From NCBI RefSeq assembly GCF_003346815.1, contig NZ_CP031217.1:1798001-1862000 (forward strand): a stretch of DNA of 64,000 bases, written 5' to 3'. The stretch comes from Halarcobacter bivalviorum. GTDB lineage: Bacteria > Campylobacterota > Campylobacteria > Campylobacterales > Arcobacteraceae. Of this stretch, positions 55,864 through 64,000 are shown in pieces. The notes beneath the pieces were generated by a model, which searched no databases, was not told the DNA's origin, and was given only the letters and a program-made list of their open reading frames with translations. Within the stretch, counting starts at the first letter, position 1. Every line of letters begins with the position of its first letter. The position numbers were made by a program, and so were the translations under genes.

Positions 55864-57462
55864 TTAATGAGGTAAGAAAATAGTAAACTCTGCACCATTT
55901 TCAACATTTTTAGCTTCAATACAACCTTTAAATTGATTTTTTATAATCATCTTTGACATATATAATCCTATTCCTGTAGAAGACTTCTCTTTTTTTGTAT
56001 TAAAAGGTTTAAATATATCTGATATTGGCTCTATTTTTATTCCTCCTGCATTATCTTTTATACATAAAATAATATGTTCTTTTGTATCTTTAAGAGTTAT
56101 TTGAAGAATAGGGTTTTCTATCTTGTTTAATTTTATAATATCTATACTGTTTTGAATTATTGATAAAACAATATGGGCTAAACTATTTGAATTCCCATAG
56201 ATTTTTATTTGAGAATCTATCTCTTTTATTAAAGTCACTTCATTTAACCTTAAAATAGAATCTACTATTTTTAAAGCCTGTTCAATTGAAATAATAGGAT
56301 TAAAAACTGTATTTTCTGTCTTTTTATAAAAATCTTGAAAATTTGTAATTGTTTCTGACATAAATTGAATAATCTCTTCATTTACAACTGCTTCTTTTAA
56401 GATTTCTTCATCTTTAGTCTTTTTTCTTATATACATACAGTTAAAGCTTAGTTGAGCTAAGGGTTGCCTCCATTGATGGGCGATTATAGCAATCATTTCC
56501 CCTAATGCTGCAAACTTAGATTGTTGTTCAAGTATTTTATCATTGAGTTTTTCTTTAGAGATATCTTGAATATTTGCAACAATTGCAATATCTTTATTTT
56601 CTCCACTTGTCCCAAAAGAGATTCTAATAGGAAATCTTTCTAAGTTCTTATTTACTGCTTCCACTTCTTGAACATTCTTTATATTTTTTGAGTTTAATAT
56701 TTCATAGATATTAGGTACAATTTTTTCAAACTCTGATTTATTTAACATCTCATCTTTTGTATATTTAAATATATTTTGGGCTTCTTTATTAAATGTTCTT
56801 ATTTTAAAATTACTATCAAGGGTAATAATAGCATTTGTACTTGATTCAATTACTGCATTTGAAAACTCTTTTTCCATAATCAAATCATTAGTTCTTTTAT
56901 TTATTTTTCTATTTGCTGGCATAAAAATAAATAATGCTTCAAAGAGTAAAGTGATTAAAGTTGAGATTAAAATAAAAGTTTCTACACGTTGTAATTTTCT
57001 TGTATTTTCCTGTGCCTCTTTTAAATAAACTACGACTGCTTTTTCTAAATCAAGCAATAAACTTTCAGAGTTTTTTAATACATAGTTTTGACTTCTTCCA
57101 TCTCTATTTTCATAAAATCTTTTAGCATGAAAAAGATACTCTCTAACTTTTTTATCTAAATAAATTTTTTCTCCATAATAGACATTTTTTAATTCATCTG
57201 ATAGTTCTAAAGAAGTTAAAGTTTTATGATTTTCTTCCATCTCTTTAATTTTTACTTTTAATTTATCAATTTTATAATAAATTGCAAAGAAGGCAATTTC
57301 TCTAGTAATAATTTTCTGATTACCACTCATATTTACGAGCTTGGCATCATTTGATTGAATACTTAAAAGCTTACTTAAATTAAAAAAAGCCAATAGTGAT
57401 AAAAACGCAATAATCGTTAAAGCTAATACATATCTTTTAGTAAAACTTAAGCTTTCAAACAT
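55864..57462 (-). CDS. Sensor histidine kinase with PilJ/NarX-like sensor region and PAS domain
   Basis: 532 residues. Membrane helices at about 10-30 and 163-182 flank a helical periplasmic sensor that begins LVNMSGNQKIITREIAFFA, resembling the nitrate-binding P-box or PilJ-type helix of NarX-like sensors. A PAS domain (about 190-300) follows, then a HisKA-type H box with H329 in IIAHQWRQPLAQLSF and a HATPase domain with NSIDIIK, CIKDNAGGIKIEPI and STGIGLYMSKMI. The HQWRQPL box is very common in Campylobacterota. It is divergent from the response regulator gene (71 bp) and next to nos, so control of denitrification is a reasonable guess. Confidence 0.85.
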   Translation of the reverse strand: MFESLSFTKRYVLALTIIAFLSLLAFFNLSKLLSIQSNDAKLVNMSGNQKIITREIAFFAIYYKIDKLKVKIKEMEENHKTLTSLELSDELKNVYYGEKIYLDKKVREYLFHAKRFYENRDGRSQNYVLKNSESLLLDLEKAVVVYLKEAQENTRKLQRVETFILISTLITLLFEALFIFMPANRKINKRTNDLIMEKEFSNAVIESSTNAIITLDSNFKIRTFNKEAQNIFKYTKDEMLNKSEFEKIVPNIYEILNSKNIKNVQEVEAVNKNLERFPIRISFGTSGENKDIAIVANIQDISKEKLNDKILEQQSKFAALGEMIAIIAHQWRQPLAQLSFNCMYIRKKTKDEEILKEAVVNEEIIQFMSETITNFQDFYKKTENTVFNPIISIEQALKIVDSILRLNEVTLIKEIDSQIKIYGNSNSLAHIVLSIIQNSIDIIKLNKIENPILQITLKDTKEHIILCIKDNAGGIKIEPISDIFKPFNTKKEKSSTGIGLYMSKMIIKNQFKGCIEAKNVENGAEFTIFLPH

Positions 57463-57533
57463 AATAGTCCTAAATATTTTTAATCTAATAATGCTATCAT
57501 AGTTTTCATCAGATTTAAAAATGGACTATAAAA

Positions 57534-58220
57534 ATGATAGAAAAATATGAGATTAAACTTAAAAAATCTTCTATTCTTTTAGCAGAAGATGAAGAGAATT
57601 TAAGAGATAGTTTTAAGAAGGTATTACTCCTTTATGTACAAAAAGTCTATACTGCTTCTGATGGAGAAGAAGCTTTAGAACTCTATTATAAACATAAACC
57701 TGATATTCTTATTACTGACCTTAAAATGCCTAAAATAAATGGTTTAGACTTAATTAAAACTATAAGAAAAGAAAATGAAGAGATTCCTATTATAGTTACA
57801 AGTGCCTATACAAATCAAGAATTTTTATTAGAATCAATTAAGTTATCCTTAGTTGAATATGCTGTTAAACCTATTAGAGAAATTAATTTATCAGAACTTC
57901 TTGAATCATGTGCAAAAATTCTAATAAAACATTCAAGAACAATAATTAAGCTAGCAGAAAATTGTTATTATGATTATGATAATAAAACCTTTACTTATAA
58001 AGAAGAGACTACACTTTTAACAAATAAAGAGATTGATTTTATAGAAATACTTTTAAGTCACAGAGGAAATCTAGTAACTAAATATAAAATAGAAGATAAA
58101 CTATATATCTATGAAGAAGCTCCACCAAGTGCCCTAAAAAACTTAGTTTTTAAATTAAGAAAGAAACTAAAAGTTGATATTATTAAAACAGTATCAAAGC
58201 TTGGTTACATGATAGAATAA
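57534..58220 (+). CDS. Response regulator with winged-helix output
   Basis: 228 residues. Receiver domain (about 12-125) with acidic pair LLAEDEENLRD, phospho-acceptor D62 in LITDLKMPKINGLD and lysine in EYAVKPIREINLSE. The OmpR-type winged-helix DNA-binding domain (about 140-228) has LTNKEIDFIEILLSHRGN and ALKNLVFKLRKKLKVDII. It is the natural partner of the divergent histidine kinase. The next gene downstream is nosZ on the same strand, 211 bp away. Confidence 0.88.
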   Translation: MIEKYEIKLKKSSILLAEDEENLRDSFKKVLLLYVQKVYTASDGEEALELYYKHKPDILITDLKMPKINGLDLIKTIRKENEEIPIIVTSAYTNQEFLLESIKLSLVEYAVKPIREINLSELLESCAKILIKHSRTIIKLAENCYYDYDNKTFTYKEETTLLTNKEIDFIEILLSHRGNLVTKYKIEDKLYIYEEAPPSALKNLVFKLRKKLKVDIIKTVSKLGYMIE

Positions 58221-58353
58221 CTAATTTTATCATTTTCAAAAATTTAAAACTACAGCGACCCAAAAGAAACTTACCCTATTATAGAATTACTTTAAGATTA
58301 AATATTAATTATATGAAATAAGTTTTAATTAATTTTAAAACTTCCTTTTTTTA

Positions 58354-58367
58354 TTGATATTTGTCAA
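58354..58367 (+). promoter_or_regulatory. FNR/CRP-type box upstream of nosZ
   Basis: TTGAT-ATTT-GTCAA differs at one base from the FNR consensus TTGAT-N4-ATCAA. Its centre (58360.5) is 41.5 bp before the start site expected from the -10 box at 58390-58395, the class II activation geometry. Suggests control by a CRP/FNR-family regulator responding to low oxygen or NO. Confidence 0.65.
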
Positions 58368-58384
58368 TTTATGCAGTCGACGAA

Positions 58385-58404
58385 AATAGTATATTAATAC
58401 TATT
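58385..58404 (+). promoter_or_regulatory. nosZ -10 region inside an inverted repeat
   Basis: TATATT at 58390-58395 is the best -10 box, putting the start near 58402. It lies within AATAGTAT-N4-ATACTATT, an exact 8-bp inverted repeat, which could be a second operator. A 30-base leader with GAAGGAGAAG precedes the ATG at 58432. Confidence 0.5.
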
Positions 58405-58431
58405 AACTTTTTGTAAGAAGGAGAAGTTAAG

Positions 58432-61029
58432 ATGAAGAAGTCATATAAAATACTCTCTTCGTTAGTTTTGGGTAGTACACTTACAACTTCTGTTGCATTA
58501 GGGGCAACAAATGAATTATCTAAAGTAATGAAAGAAAGAGGGCTCTCTGAAATTGATGTTATTAGAGCAGCTAAAACATATAACCCTACTGGAATCAAAG
58601 ACAAATATGTTGTTTTTTCATCAGGTGGACAATCAGGACAAGTAATTGTTTATGGTGTTCCCTCAATGAGAATTCTAAAATATATTGGAGTATTTACCCC
58701 AGAGCCTTGGCAAGGGTATGGATACGATAAAGACTCACTTGCAATATTAAGACAAGGAAATATCAGAGGTAAAGAGATTAACTGGGGAGATACACACCAC
58801 CCTGCTTTATCTGAAACTGATGGAAAATATGATGGAAAATGGTTAGCAATTAATGATAAAGCAAATCCTAGAATTGCAATTATTGACTTAGGAGATTTTG
58901 AAACAAAACAGATTGTTCCAAATCCAGTTTTCAAATCTGACCATGGTGGTGCTTTCTTTACACCTAATTCTGAATTTATTATTGAAGCTGCTCAATATGC
59001 AGCACCTTTTGATAATGAATATCACCCTATAGAGGACTACAAAGAGACTTATAGAGGTGGAGTAACTATGTGGAAATTTGACCCAAAAATTGGGCGAATT
59101 TTACCTAAAGACTCTTTTACTATTGAATTTCCTCCTTATCATCAAGATTTATCTGATGCAGGAAAAGGAGAGAGTAATGGTTGGGGATTTACAAACTCAT
59201 TTAATACAGAGATGTATACAGGTGGAATAGAAGTAGGAATGCCACCAAATGAAGCTGGTATGTCAAGAAATGATACTGACTTTTTACATGTATACAACTG
59301 GAAAAAACTTGCAGAACTTGCAAAAAATCCTAAAAATGTAAAAATTGTTAATGACCATAGAGTTATTCCAATTGATGTTGCAGTTAAAAATAATGCCCTA
59401 TTTTTAATTCCCGAAGCTAAATCTCCCCATGGAGTAGATGTATCTCCTGATGGTAGATATATTATTGTTTGTGGGAAACTAGATACTCATGCTTCAGTTT
59501 ATGATTTTAGAAAAATCAAAAAACTAATTGATAATAAAGAGTATTCAGGGAAAGACCCTTATGGAATTCCTATTCTTGATATGAAAAAATCATTACATGG
59601 ACAATTAGAGTTAGGACTTGGGCCTTTACATAATCAATATTCACCTATTGACGGACAAGTATATACTTCTTTATATGTTGATTCTCAAGTTGTAAAATGG
59701 GATTATAAAAAACTAAAAGTTTTAGATAAAGAGAATGTTCACTATAACATTGGTCACCTTGCAGGAATGGAAGGAAAATCAGCAGATCCTCAAGGGGAAT
59801 ATATCATTGCTTTAAATAAACTTTCAATTGATAGATTCCAAAATGTAGGACCTCTACATCCTCAAAATCACCAATTAATTGATATTTCTGGTAAAACAAT
59901 GGACCTTTTAGTTGATATGCCTCTACCTTTAGGAGAACCTCATCAAGCTGTTGCTATTAGAGCTAGTAAATTACATCCTCATGTAAGATACAAAATGGGA
60001 ACTAATAGTAAAACAGGAAAAGAGCATATTGGAAAAACTCTTGCGGGACAAGAAAGAATTGAAAGAAAGGGAAATCATGTAACCGTGTATGCTACTTTAG
60101 TTAGGTCACATATTAACCCTGAAAGAATTACTGTAAATAAAGGTGATTTAGTAACTATTCATATGACAAATCTTGAAAGAGCACAAGATGAAACACATGG
60201 ATTTACAATTGATAACTATAACCAACACGGTTCATTAGAACCAGGAGAAACAACAACTTTAGAGTTTGTTGCTGATATGGAAGGGGTATTCCCTTACTAT
60301 TGTACAGAGTTTTGTTCTGCGCTTCACTTAGAAATGATGGGATATTTAATGGTTAAAGATCCTAACAAAAAATATGAGAGTGCACAAAAGTTAAAAATGA
60401 AATCAATGACTACGCAAGAGTTAAAAGCAGAATATGACAAAACTGTTGCGGTAAATAAAGCAACAGATGCTGTTATTCAATCAGTAGTTAAATTTTTAAA
60501 AGATAATAAATTTGAAAACCATAAAGTTGTTGCAGATTTAGTAACAGATGCACTTGACCAATACAACAAAATTCCAGAACAAAAGAAAAAATCAGATGAA
60601 GCTTTCAAAAAAGGAGATATTGAAAAAGCAATTCTTTTTGAAAACATGATTTGGCAACTAATGGTTAAAACAGCCGATGTTGGGATTAGAGCAAAAGATA
60701 CTTTAGTTAGAAAAATTGCAACTAAGCAAAGTGCTTCTGCTGCAAGAGGAGAAAAAGCTTTTGCAGAAGGTGGTTGTAATGGATGTCACGTAATAGGAAA
60801 AGTATCTTCAGGACCTGACTTAACAGGAGTTTTACAAAGACATGAAAATGGTGTTAAATGGGTTAGTAAATTTATTCTAGAACCAGAAACAATGTATGAT
60901 GATCCATATGTAAAAGGGATGATTGATTATTTTAATTTAAAAATGCCTAATCAACATATGACAGAAGAAGAGACAAAAGACATTATTGAATATCTAAAAT
61001 GGATTGATGAAAATGCCAACCTTTTCTAA
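58432..61029 (+). CDS. nosZ: Nitrous oxide reductase, clade II with C-terminal cytochrome c domain
   Basis: 865 residues. Reduces N2O to N2 in the periplasm. The Sec-type signal peptide (KKSYKILSSLVLGSTLTTSVALGA) has no twin-arginine motif, as in clade II. The beta-propeller carries CuZ histidines in DTHHPALSE, DHGGAFF, SPHGVDVS, LGPLHNQY and GHLAGMEG. The CuA site is C624-x3-C628-x3-H632-x2-M635 in CTEFCSALHLEMMGYL. A C-terminal haem domain (about 765-865) holds C782-x2-C785-H786, as in Wolinella cNosZ, letting a quinol chain feed electrons directly. Followed by nosB, nosD and nosG. Confidence 0.98.
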   Translation: MKKSYKILSSLVLGSTLTTSVALGATNELSKVMKERGLSEIDVIRAAKTYNPTGIKDKYVVFSSGGQSGQVIVYGVPSMRILKYIGVFTPEPWQGYGYDKDSLAILRQGNIRGKEINWGDTHHPALSETDGKYDGKWLAINDKANPRIAIIDLGDFETKQIVPNPVFKSDHGGAFFTPNSEFIIEAAQYAAPFDNEYHPIEDYKETYRGGVTMWKFDPKIGRILPKDSFTIEFPPYHQDLSDAGKGESNGWGFTNSFNTEMYTGGIEVGMPPNEAGMSRNDTDFLHVYNWKKLAELAKNPKNVKIVNDHRVIPIDVAVKNNALFLIPEAKSPHGVDVSPDGRYIIVCGKLDTHASVYDFRKIKKLIDNKEYSGKDPYGIPILDMKKSLHGQLELGLGPLHNQYSPIDGQVYTSLYVDSQVVKWDYKKLKVLDKENVHYNIGHLAGMEGKSADPQGEYIIALNKLSIDRFQNVGPLHPQNHQLIDISGKTMDLLVDMPLPLGEPHQAVAIRASKLHPHVRYKMGTNSKTGKEHIGKTLAGQERIERKGNHVTVYATLVRSHINPERITVNKGDLVTIHMTNLERAQDETHGFTIDNYNQHGSLEPGETTTLEFVADMEGVFPYYCTEFCSALHLEMMGYLMVKDPNKKYESAQKLKMKSMTTQELKAEYDKTVAVNKATDAVIQSVVKFLKDNKFENHKVVADLVTDALDQYNKIPEQKKKSDEAFKKGDIEKAILFENMIWQLMVKTADVGIRAKDTLVRKIATKQSASAARGEKAFAEGGCNGCHVIGKVSSGPDLTGVLQRHENGVKWVSKFILEPETMYDDPYVKGMIDYFNLKMPNQHMTEEETKDIIEYLKWIDENANLF

Positions 61030-61037
61030 AAAAGAAG

Positions 61038-61069
61038 AAGAAGAGAAGAAAATACTCTCTTCTCTTCTT
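61038..61069 (+). repeat. 12-bp-arm hairpin after nosZ
   Basis: AAGAAGAGAAGA (61038-61049) pairs exactly with TCTTCTCTTCTT (61058-61069) across an 8-base loop, 9 bp after the nosZ stop. Only one T follows, so it is more likely a stabilising 3' stem or partial terminator that lets nosZ be made in excess of nosB. Confidence 0.55.
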
Positions 61070-61081
61070 TATACACGAAGA

Positions 61082-61120
61082 TTTAAAATATAAGCTAAGA
61101 AAAGTAACTTATATTTTAAA
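61082..61120 (+). repeat. 13-bp-arm hairpin upstream of nosB
   Basis: TTTAAAATATAAG (61082-61094) pairs exactly with CTTATATTTTAAA (61108-61120) across a 13-base loop. It occupies the rest of the nosZ-nosB gap and ends 24 bp before the nosB start. Confidence 0.5.
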
Positions 61121-61144
61121 ACTCTACGAAGAAGGACAAAAAAA

Positions 61145-61939
61145 ATGCATACAAGTTTTATAAAATCAAAAATTTATGCCCTAATTGCACTAATATTAAT
61201 GACCTTAGCATTTACTTTTCCAATGATTGCTTTCCATGGAACTTTAAATAAAATTGATGCAGGAAAAGAAGATGAAATCTCTTCTTTAGCAATTAAGGTT
61301 TGGAATTTTTACAATCAAGGTAGATATAAAAGTACAACTGTACCAAAAGAAGCTTTCAATGATTTAGAAAAAATGATTGATACTTCTTCTGAAATTGGTG
61401 TTGCTTCACTTCCTATTTGGACCTGTAGTTTAGAAGCACCAAACTATCCTAAAAAAGCTTTTCCAGAGGGAATTCCTGTATTTTTCCATTTTGATGGATT
61501 TTCAGGAGAGGTTCATGAGATGAATACAATTAATCACTATGTAGGGATGGACCCTATGTGGAAAGGTGGAGTACTTGAAAGAGAAATAGGAATATATGCT
61601 TTATTAGGTCTTTCTTTATTTATGATTTATTTTATTCTTTTTCATAAAAAGATTTTTACATACATAATGTACATCCCTGCAGCACTACCTCTTTTATTTA
61701 TTGCAGATTATTCTTATTGGTTATATTGGTTTGGCCACAATCTACATGATTGGGGTGCTTTTAAAATAAAACCCTTTATGCCAACTGTTTTTGGAGATGG
61801 AAAAATTGCTCAATTTACAACTCATTCATATCCTACTATTGGATTTTATATTTTATTGTTAATTGGTCTATTTTCACTTTTATCTATTCTTTCAAAAAAT
61901 AAAGCAATGAAAGAAACAAAGATTGATTATAAGGTTTAA
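61145..61939 (+). CDS. nosB: NosB membrane protein of the clade II nos cluster
   Basis: 264 residues with about four membrane helices (about 10-28, 157-174, 180-200, 236-255) and a periplasmic segment between the first two. In Wolinella and other clade II N2O reducers nosB follows nosZ directly, as here; its biochemical role is unsettled. DGFSGEVHEMNTINHYVGMD and YWLYWFGHNLHDWGAF are prominent segments with histidines that could bind metal. GAAGGACAAAAAAA precedes the ATG. nosD follows after 3 bp. Confidence 0.85.
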   Translation: MHTSFIKSKIYALIALILMTLAFTFPMIAFHGTLNKIDAGKEDEISSLAIKVWNFYNQGRYKSTTVPKEAFNDLEKMIDTSSEIGVASLPIWTCSLEAPNYPKKAFPEGIPVFFHFDGFSGEVHEMNTINHYVGMDPMWKGGVLEREIGIYALLGLSLFMIYFILFHKKIFTYIMYIPAALPLLFIADYSYWLYWFGHNLHDWGAFKIKPFMPTVFGDGKIAQFTTHSYPTIGFYILLLIGLFSLLSILSKNKAMKETKIDYKV

Positions 61940-61942
61940 AAA

Positions 61943-63184
61943 ATGCTAAAGCTATTGATTTTTACTCTTTTTTTATCTTTTACTTTTTTAAAAGCAAATC
62001 TATTACAAGAGACAATAGATAAAGCTAAAGAAGGTTCAATTCTAAAACTTTCAAAAGGAGTATATAAAGGTTCAATCTTAATAAATAAACCTCTTACAAT
62101 TATTGGGAAAGAAGAAGGTGTAATCATTGATGGAGAAGGAGAAGGTACTGTAGTTACAATTAAAAGTCCTTATGTTACTTTAAAAAACTTAACTATTCAA
62201 GGAAGTGGGGATAAACATGAGAATATAGACTCTGGAATAAAAATTTCAGATTCAAAACAATCAGAAATTTCTAATTGTATTATTAGAGACTCTCTTTTTG
62301 GTATTGATATCTCAACAACAAATAATTCAATTTTCTCAAACAACTATATAACTTCAAAAAAGTTAGATTTAGGCCTTAGAGGTGATGGGGTTAGACTATG
62401 GTATTCAAATGACAATATCATTACAAAAAACAAATTAGTAAAATCAAGAGACATGGTAGTTTGGTACTCTCATGGAAATGAAATATCAGAAAACTTTGGA
62501 GAATATAATAGATATTCTTTACATTTTATGTATGCAGGTAAAAACTTTGTAAGAAATAATACTTATCAATATAACTCTGTAGGTATTTTCTTTATGTATA
62601 GTAAAGACACTATTGCTACAGGAAATGTTGTAAAAAGTTCTTTAGGTACTACTGGTATGGGAATAGGACTTAAAGATGTTTCAAATTTCACTCTTAAAAA
62701 AAATACAGTTATTTACAATGCAATAGGAATTTATATTGATCGTTCTCCTTTTGAACCAGACACAAATAATTGGATAGAAGAAAATCAAATTTTATATAAC
62801 TCAGAAGGTATTCATTTTCACTCACTTAGTGAAAACAATATTATTAAAGGAAACTATATTTCTGGAAATATTGAGGATGTTGTAAATGATAGTAGAGGTG
62901 CGAGAACCTATCAAAATGAAATAGTTGGAAATTATTGGGATAGTTATGAAGGTTTTGATAAAAATAGAGACAATATAGGAGATACTCCGCATAAAATATA
63001 TCAATATGCAGATCAACTTTGGGTATATAACCCAACAGTTAAATTTTTTTATGGTTCTCCTGTTATCTCATTATTAAACTTTCTTGCAAAACTAGCTCCT
63101 TTTAGTGAACCAATATTTTTATTACAAGATGAAAAACCAAAGTTAAAAAAACAAGGATTTAATTATGATAAAAAAGAGCAATAA
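61943..63184 (+). CDS. nosD: Periplasmic copper-maturation protein NosD
   Basis: 413 residues. Signal peptide (LKLLIFTLFLSFTFLKA) and a right-handed beta helix built from repeats such as SEISNCIIRDSLFGIDISTT and NIITKNKLVKSRDMVVWYS. NosD helps build the CuZ cluster of NosZ with the NosFY transporter and NosL. C-terminal NYWDSYEGFDKNRDNIGDTP is typical of NosD. It overlaps nosG by 20 bp (63165-63184). Confidence 0.95.
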   Translation: MLKLLIFTLFLSFTFLKANLLQETIDKAKEGSILKLSKGVYKGSILINKPLTIIGKEEGVIIDGEGEGTVVTIKSPYVTLKNLTIQGSGDKHENIDSGIKISDSKQSEISNCIIRDSLFGIDISTTNNSIFSNNYITSKKLDLGLRGDGVRLWYSNDNIITKNKLVKSRDMVVWYSHGNEISENFGEYNRYSLHFMYAGKNFVRNNTYQYNSVGIFFMYSKDTIATGNVVKSSLGTTGMGIGLKDVSNFTLKKNTVIYNAIGIYIDRSPFEPDTNNWIEENQILYNSEGIHFHSLSENNIIKGNYISGNIEDVVNDSRGARTYQNEIVGNYWDSYEGFDKNRDNIGDTPHKIYQYADQLWVYNPTVKFFYGSPVISLLNFLAKLAPFSEPIFLLQDEKPKLKKQGFNYDKKEQ

Positions 63185-63908
63185 AAGAAGAGATTTTATT
63201 AAGTTCTCAACACTTGGTATTTTAGGGTTGAGTCTTGGTGGAGGTATTATAATAAGTCCTTATGCACTACAAGCAGAGATGAGACTTAGACCTCCTGGAG
63301 CAGTAGAAGAAAAGGAGTTTTTAGCACTTTGTATTAAATGTGGACAATGTTTACAAGTTTGTCCATACCACTCAATCAAATTAGCAGATATGGCAAAGGG
63401 GCACGGAGTAGGAACTCCATATATAGATGCCAGAGAAAGAGGCTGTTATGCTTGTAGTGCTGTACCTTGTGTTTTAGCCTGTCCAAGTGGAGCTTTAGAC
63501 CATAAAATTGAAAAACCAGAAGAGATACAAATGGGAATTGCAGTTTTAGAGTTTAAAAATAGGTGTATTGCATTAACAAATACTCCTGTTCCTAAAGGTC
63601 ATAGTAAAAGAATCCATGATTTTGTTAACAAGCAAAATAATATAACCCAACTAGAACTTGATATGTTAGAAAAACTTGATAAGTTTGAAGGAGAGCCTTG
63701 TACTATTTGTGCAGATATGTGCCCTTTACCAAATCCTTTAAGTGCAATCTCTATGGTTCCTGAAGAAGAAGGAAAAAGACCTGAAATATATGAAGGATGT
63801 GTTGGATGTGGTGTTTGTGAAGAGTTATGTCCAGCAAATGAACCAGCTATTGTTGTAAAACCTAGATTAACATATGAAGATTATTATATCAAAGGATTAA
63901 AATCATGA
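63165..63908 (+). CDS. nosG: Ferredoxin-type protein NosG
   Basis: 247 residues, NapG-like. Twin-arginine signal KRRDFIKFSTLGILGLSLGG, then four [4Fe-4S] motifs: CIKCGQCLQVCPYHS, CYACSAVPCVLACPSG, CTICADMCPLP and CVGCGVCEELCPANEP. In the proposed clade II pathway NosG and NosH pass electrons from menaquinol to cytochromes and on to NosZ. Overlaps nosD by 20 bp and the next gene by 4 bp (ATGA). Confidence 0.93.
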   Translation: MIKKSNKRRDFIKFSTLGILGLSLGGGIIISPYALQAEMRLRPPGAVEEKEFLALCIKCGQCLQVCPYHSIKLADMAKGHGVGTPYIDARERGCYACSAVPCVLACPSGALDHKIEKPEEIQMGIAVLEFKNRCIALTNTPVPKGHSKRIHDFVNKQNNITQLELDMLEKLDKFEGEPCTICADMCPLPNPLSAISMVPEEEGKRPEIYEGCVGCGVCEELCPANEPAIVVKPRLTYEDYYIKGLKS

Positions 63909-64000
63909 TAAAAAAAATATTATTACTTGTAGCACTTCTTTTAATAAGTTCTGGTTGTACAGAAAAAAAAGAGAAAAGTACTCTTATAGAAAAAGAGAGT
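63905..64000 (+). CDS. Start of a lipoprotein gene, probably nosC-type cytochrome (3' end outside window)
   Basis: 32 codons visible: IKKILLLVALLLISSGC is a lipoprotein signal with the lipobox cysteine at residue 18, then a Lys/Glu-rich stretch. The ATG overlaps the nosG stop. In Wolinella-type clusters a small monohaem cytochrome (nosC1) follows nosG, so this is the likely identity, but no CxxCH lies within the visible part. Confidence 0.55.
   Translation, partial: MIKKILLLVALLLISSGCTEKKEKSTLIEKES

Overview
The window is a low-GC, gene-dense bacterial chromosome segment. Gene content and order point to Campylobacterota, most likely Arcobacteraceae (an Arcobacter-type organism). The pointers are a pdxJ-pdxA pair followed by a P-loop ATPase and pyrH-rpoZ-spoT-tyrS, a FabX-type enzyme, NIF-type nifS/nifU beside a complete SUF operon, cheV, a CTC-type rplY, and a clade II nosZ with a fused cytochrome c domain in a nosZ-B-D-G cluster. 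I see no tRNA or rRNA genes, CRISPR array, insertion sequence or prophage. No intergenic gap exceeds about 210 bp.

Layout. 1-12.9 kb (+): end of glyA, a SPOR protein, trpE, pdxJ, pdxA, an ATPase, pyrH, rpoZ, spoT, tyrS, a fabX-like gene and an exported cell-wall amidase. 12.9-15.9 kb (-): Nudix hydrolase, LptF/G permease, pth, rplY and a small cytochrome c. 16-18.1 kb (+): folD, lepB, rpiB. 18.1-19.5 kb (-): two acyltransferase-fold genes. 19.6-21 kb (+): a 38-residue membrane peptide overlapping an HD-domain gene. 21-23 kb (-): a TonB receptor with the copper-site signature of OprC/NosA. 23.1-23.7 kb (+): two small unknown genes. 23.8-30.1 kb (-): one small unknown gene, then the apparent operon greA-argC-lpxH-like-unknown-uvrB-DJ-1-nth. 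30.2-31.8 kb (+): tcdA, cheV. 31.8-35.7 kb (-): argH, nifU, nifS. 35.9-37.5 kb (+): amino-acid ABC binding protein and permease. 38.2-44.5 kb (+): sufBCDSE, a sufT-like gene and an MFS transporter. 44.5-46.8 kb (-): an EAL signalling protein. 46.9-47.4 kb (+): two small membrane proteins. 47.4-53.7 kb (-): a TetR-controlled RND efflux operon. 53.9-55.8 kb: selO (-) and a divergent thioredoxin-like gene (+). 55.9-58.2 kb: divergent histidine kinase and response regulator. 58.4 kb to the end (+): nosZBDG and the start of a lipoprotein gene.

The most interesting item is at 55476-55841. It is an exported thioredoxin-fold gene whose first redox-active cysteine codon is an in-frame TGA (TGA-Pro-Ala-Cys). 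A strong ribosome binding site precedes it, the frame stays open for 77 codons after the TGA, and a G-rich hairpin with unusual codon choice sits at the distance expected for a bacterial SECIS element. It is best read as a selenocysteine-containing thioredoxin that standard gene callers would split or miss, and it lies next to selO.

Other links. The nifS and suf operons carry the same IscR-like inverted repeat, which suggests one regulator for both Fe-S assembly systems. The nosZ promoter has an FNR/CRP-type box centred 41.5 bp upstream of the inferred start site. The NosA/OprC-like receptor could supply copper to NosZ. Three genes (amidase, uvrB, ABC permease) appear to start at ATT or ATC, because their signal peptide, Walker A motif or first membrane helix lies upstream of any ATG, GTG or TTG.
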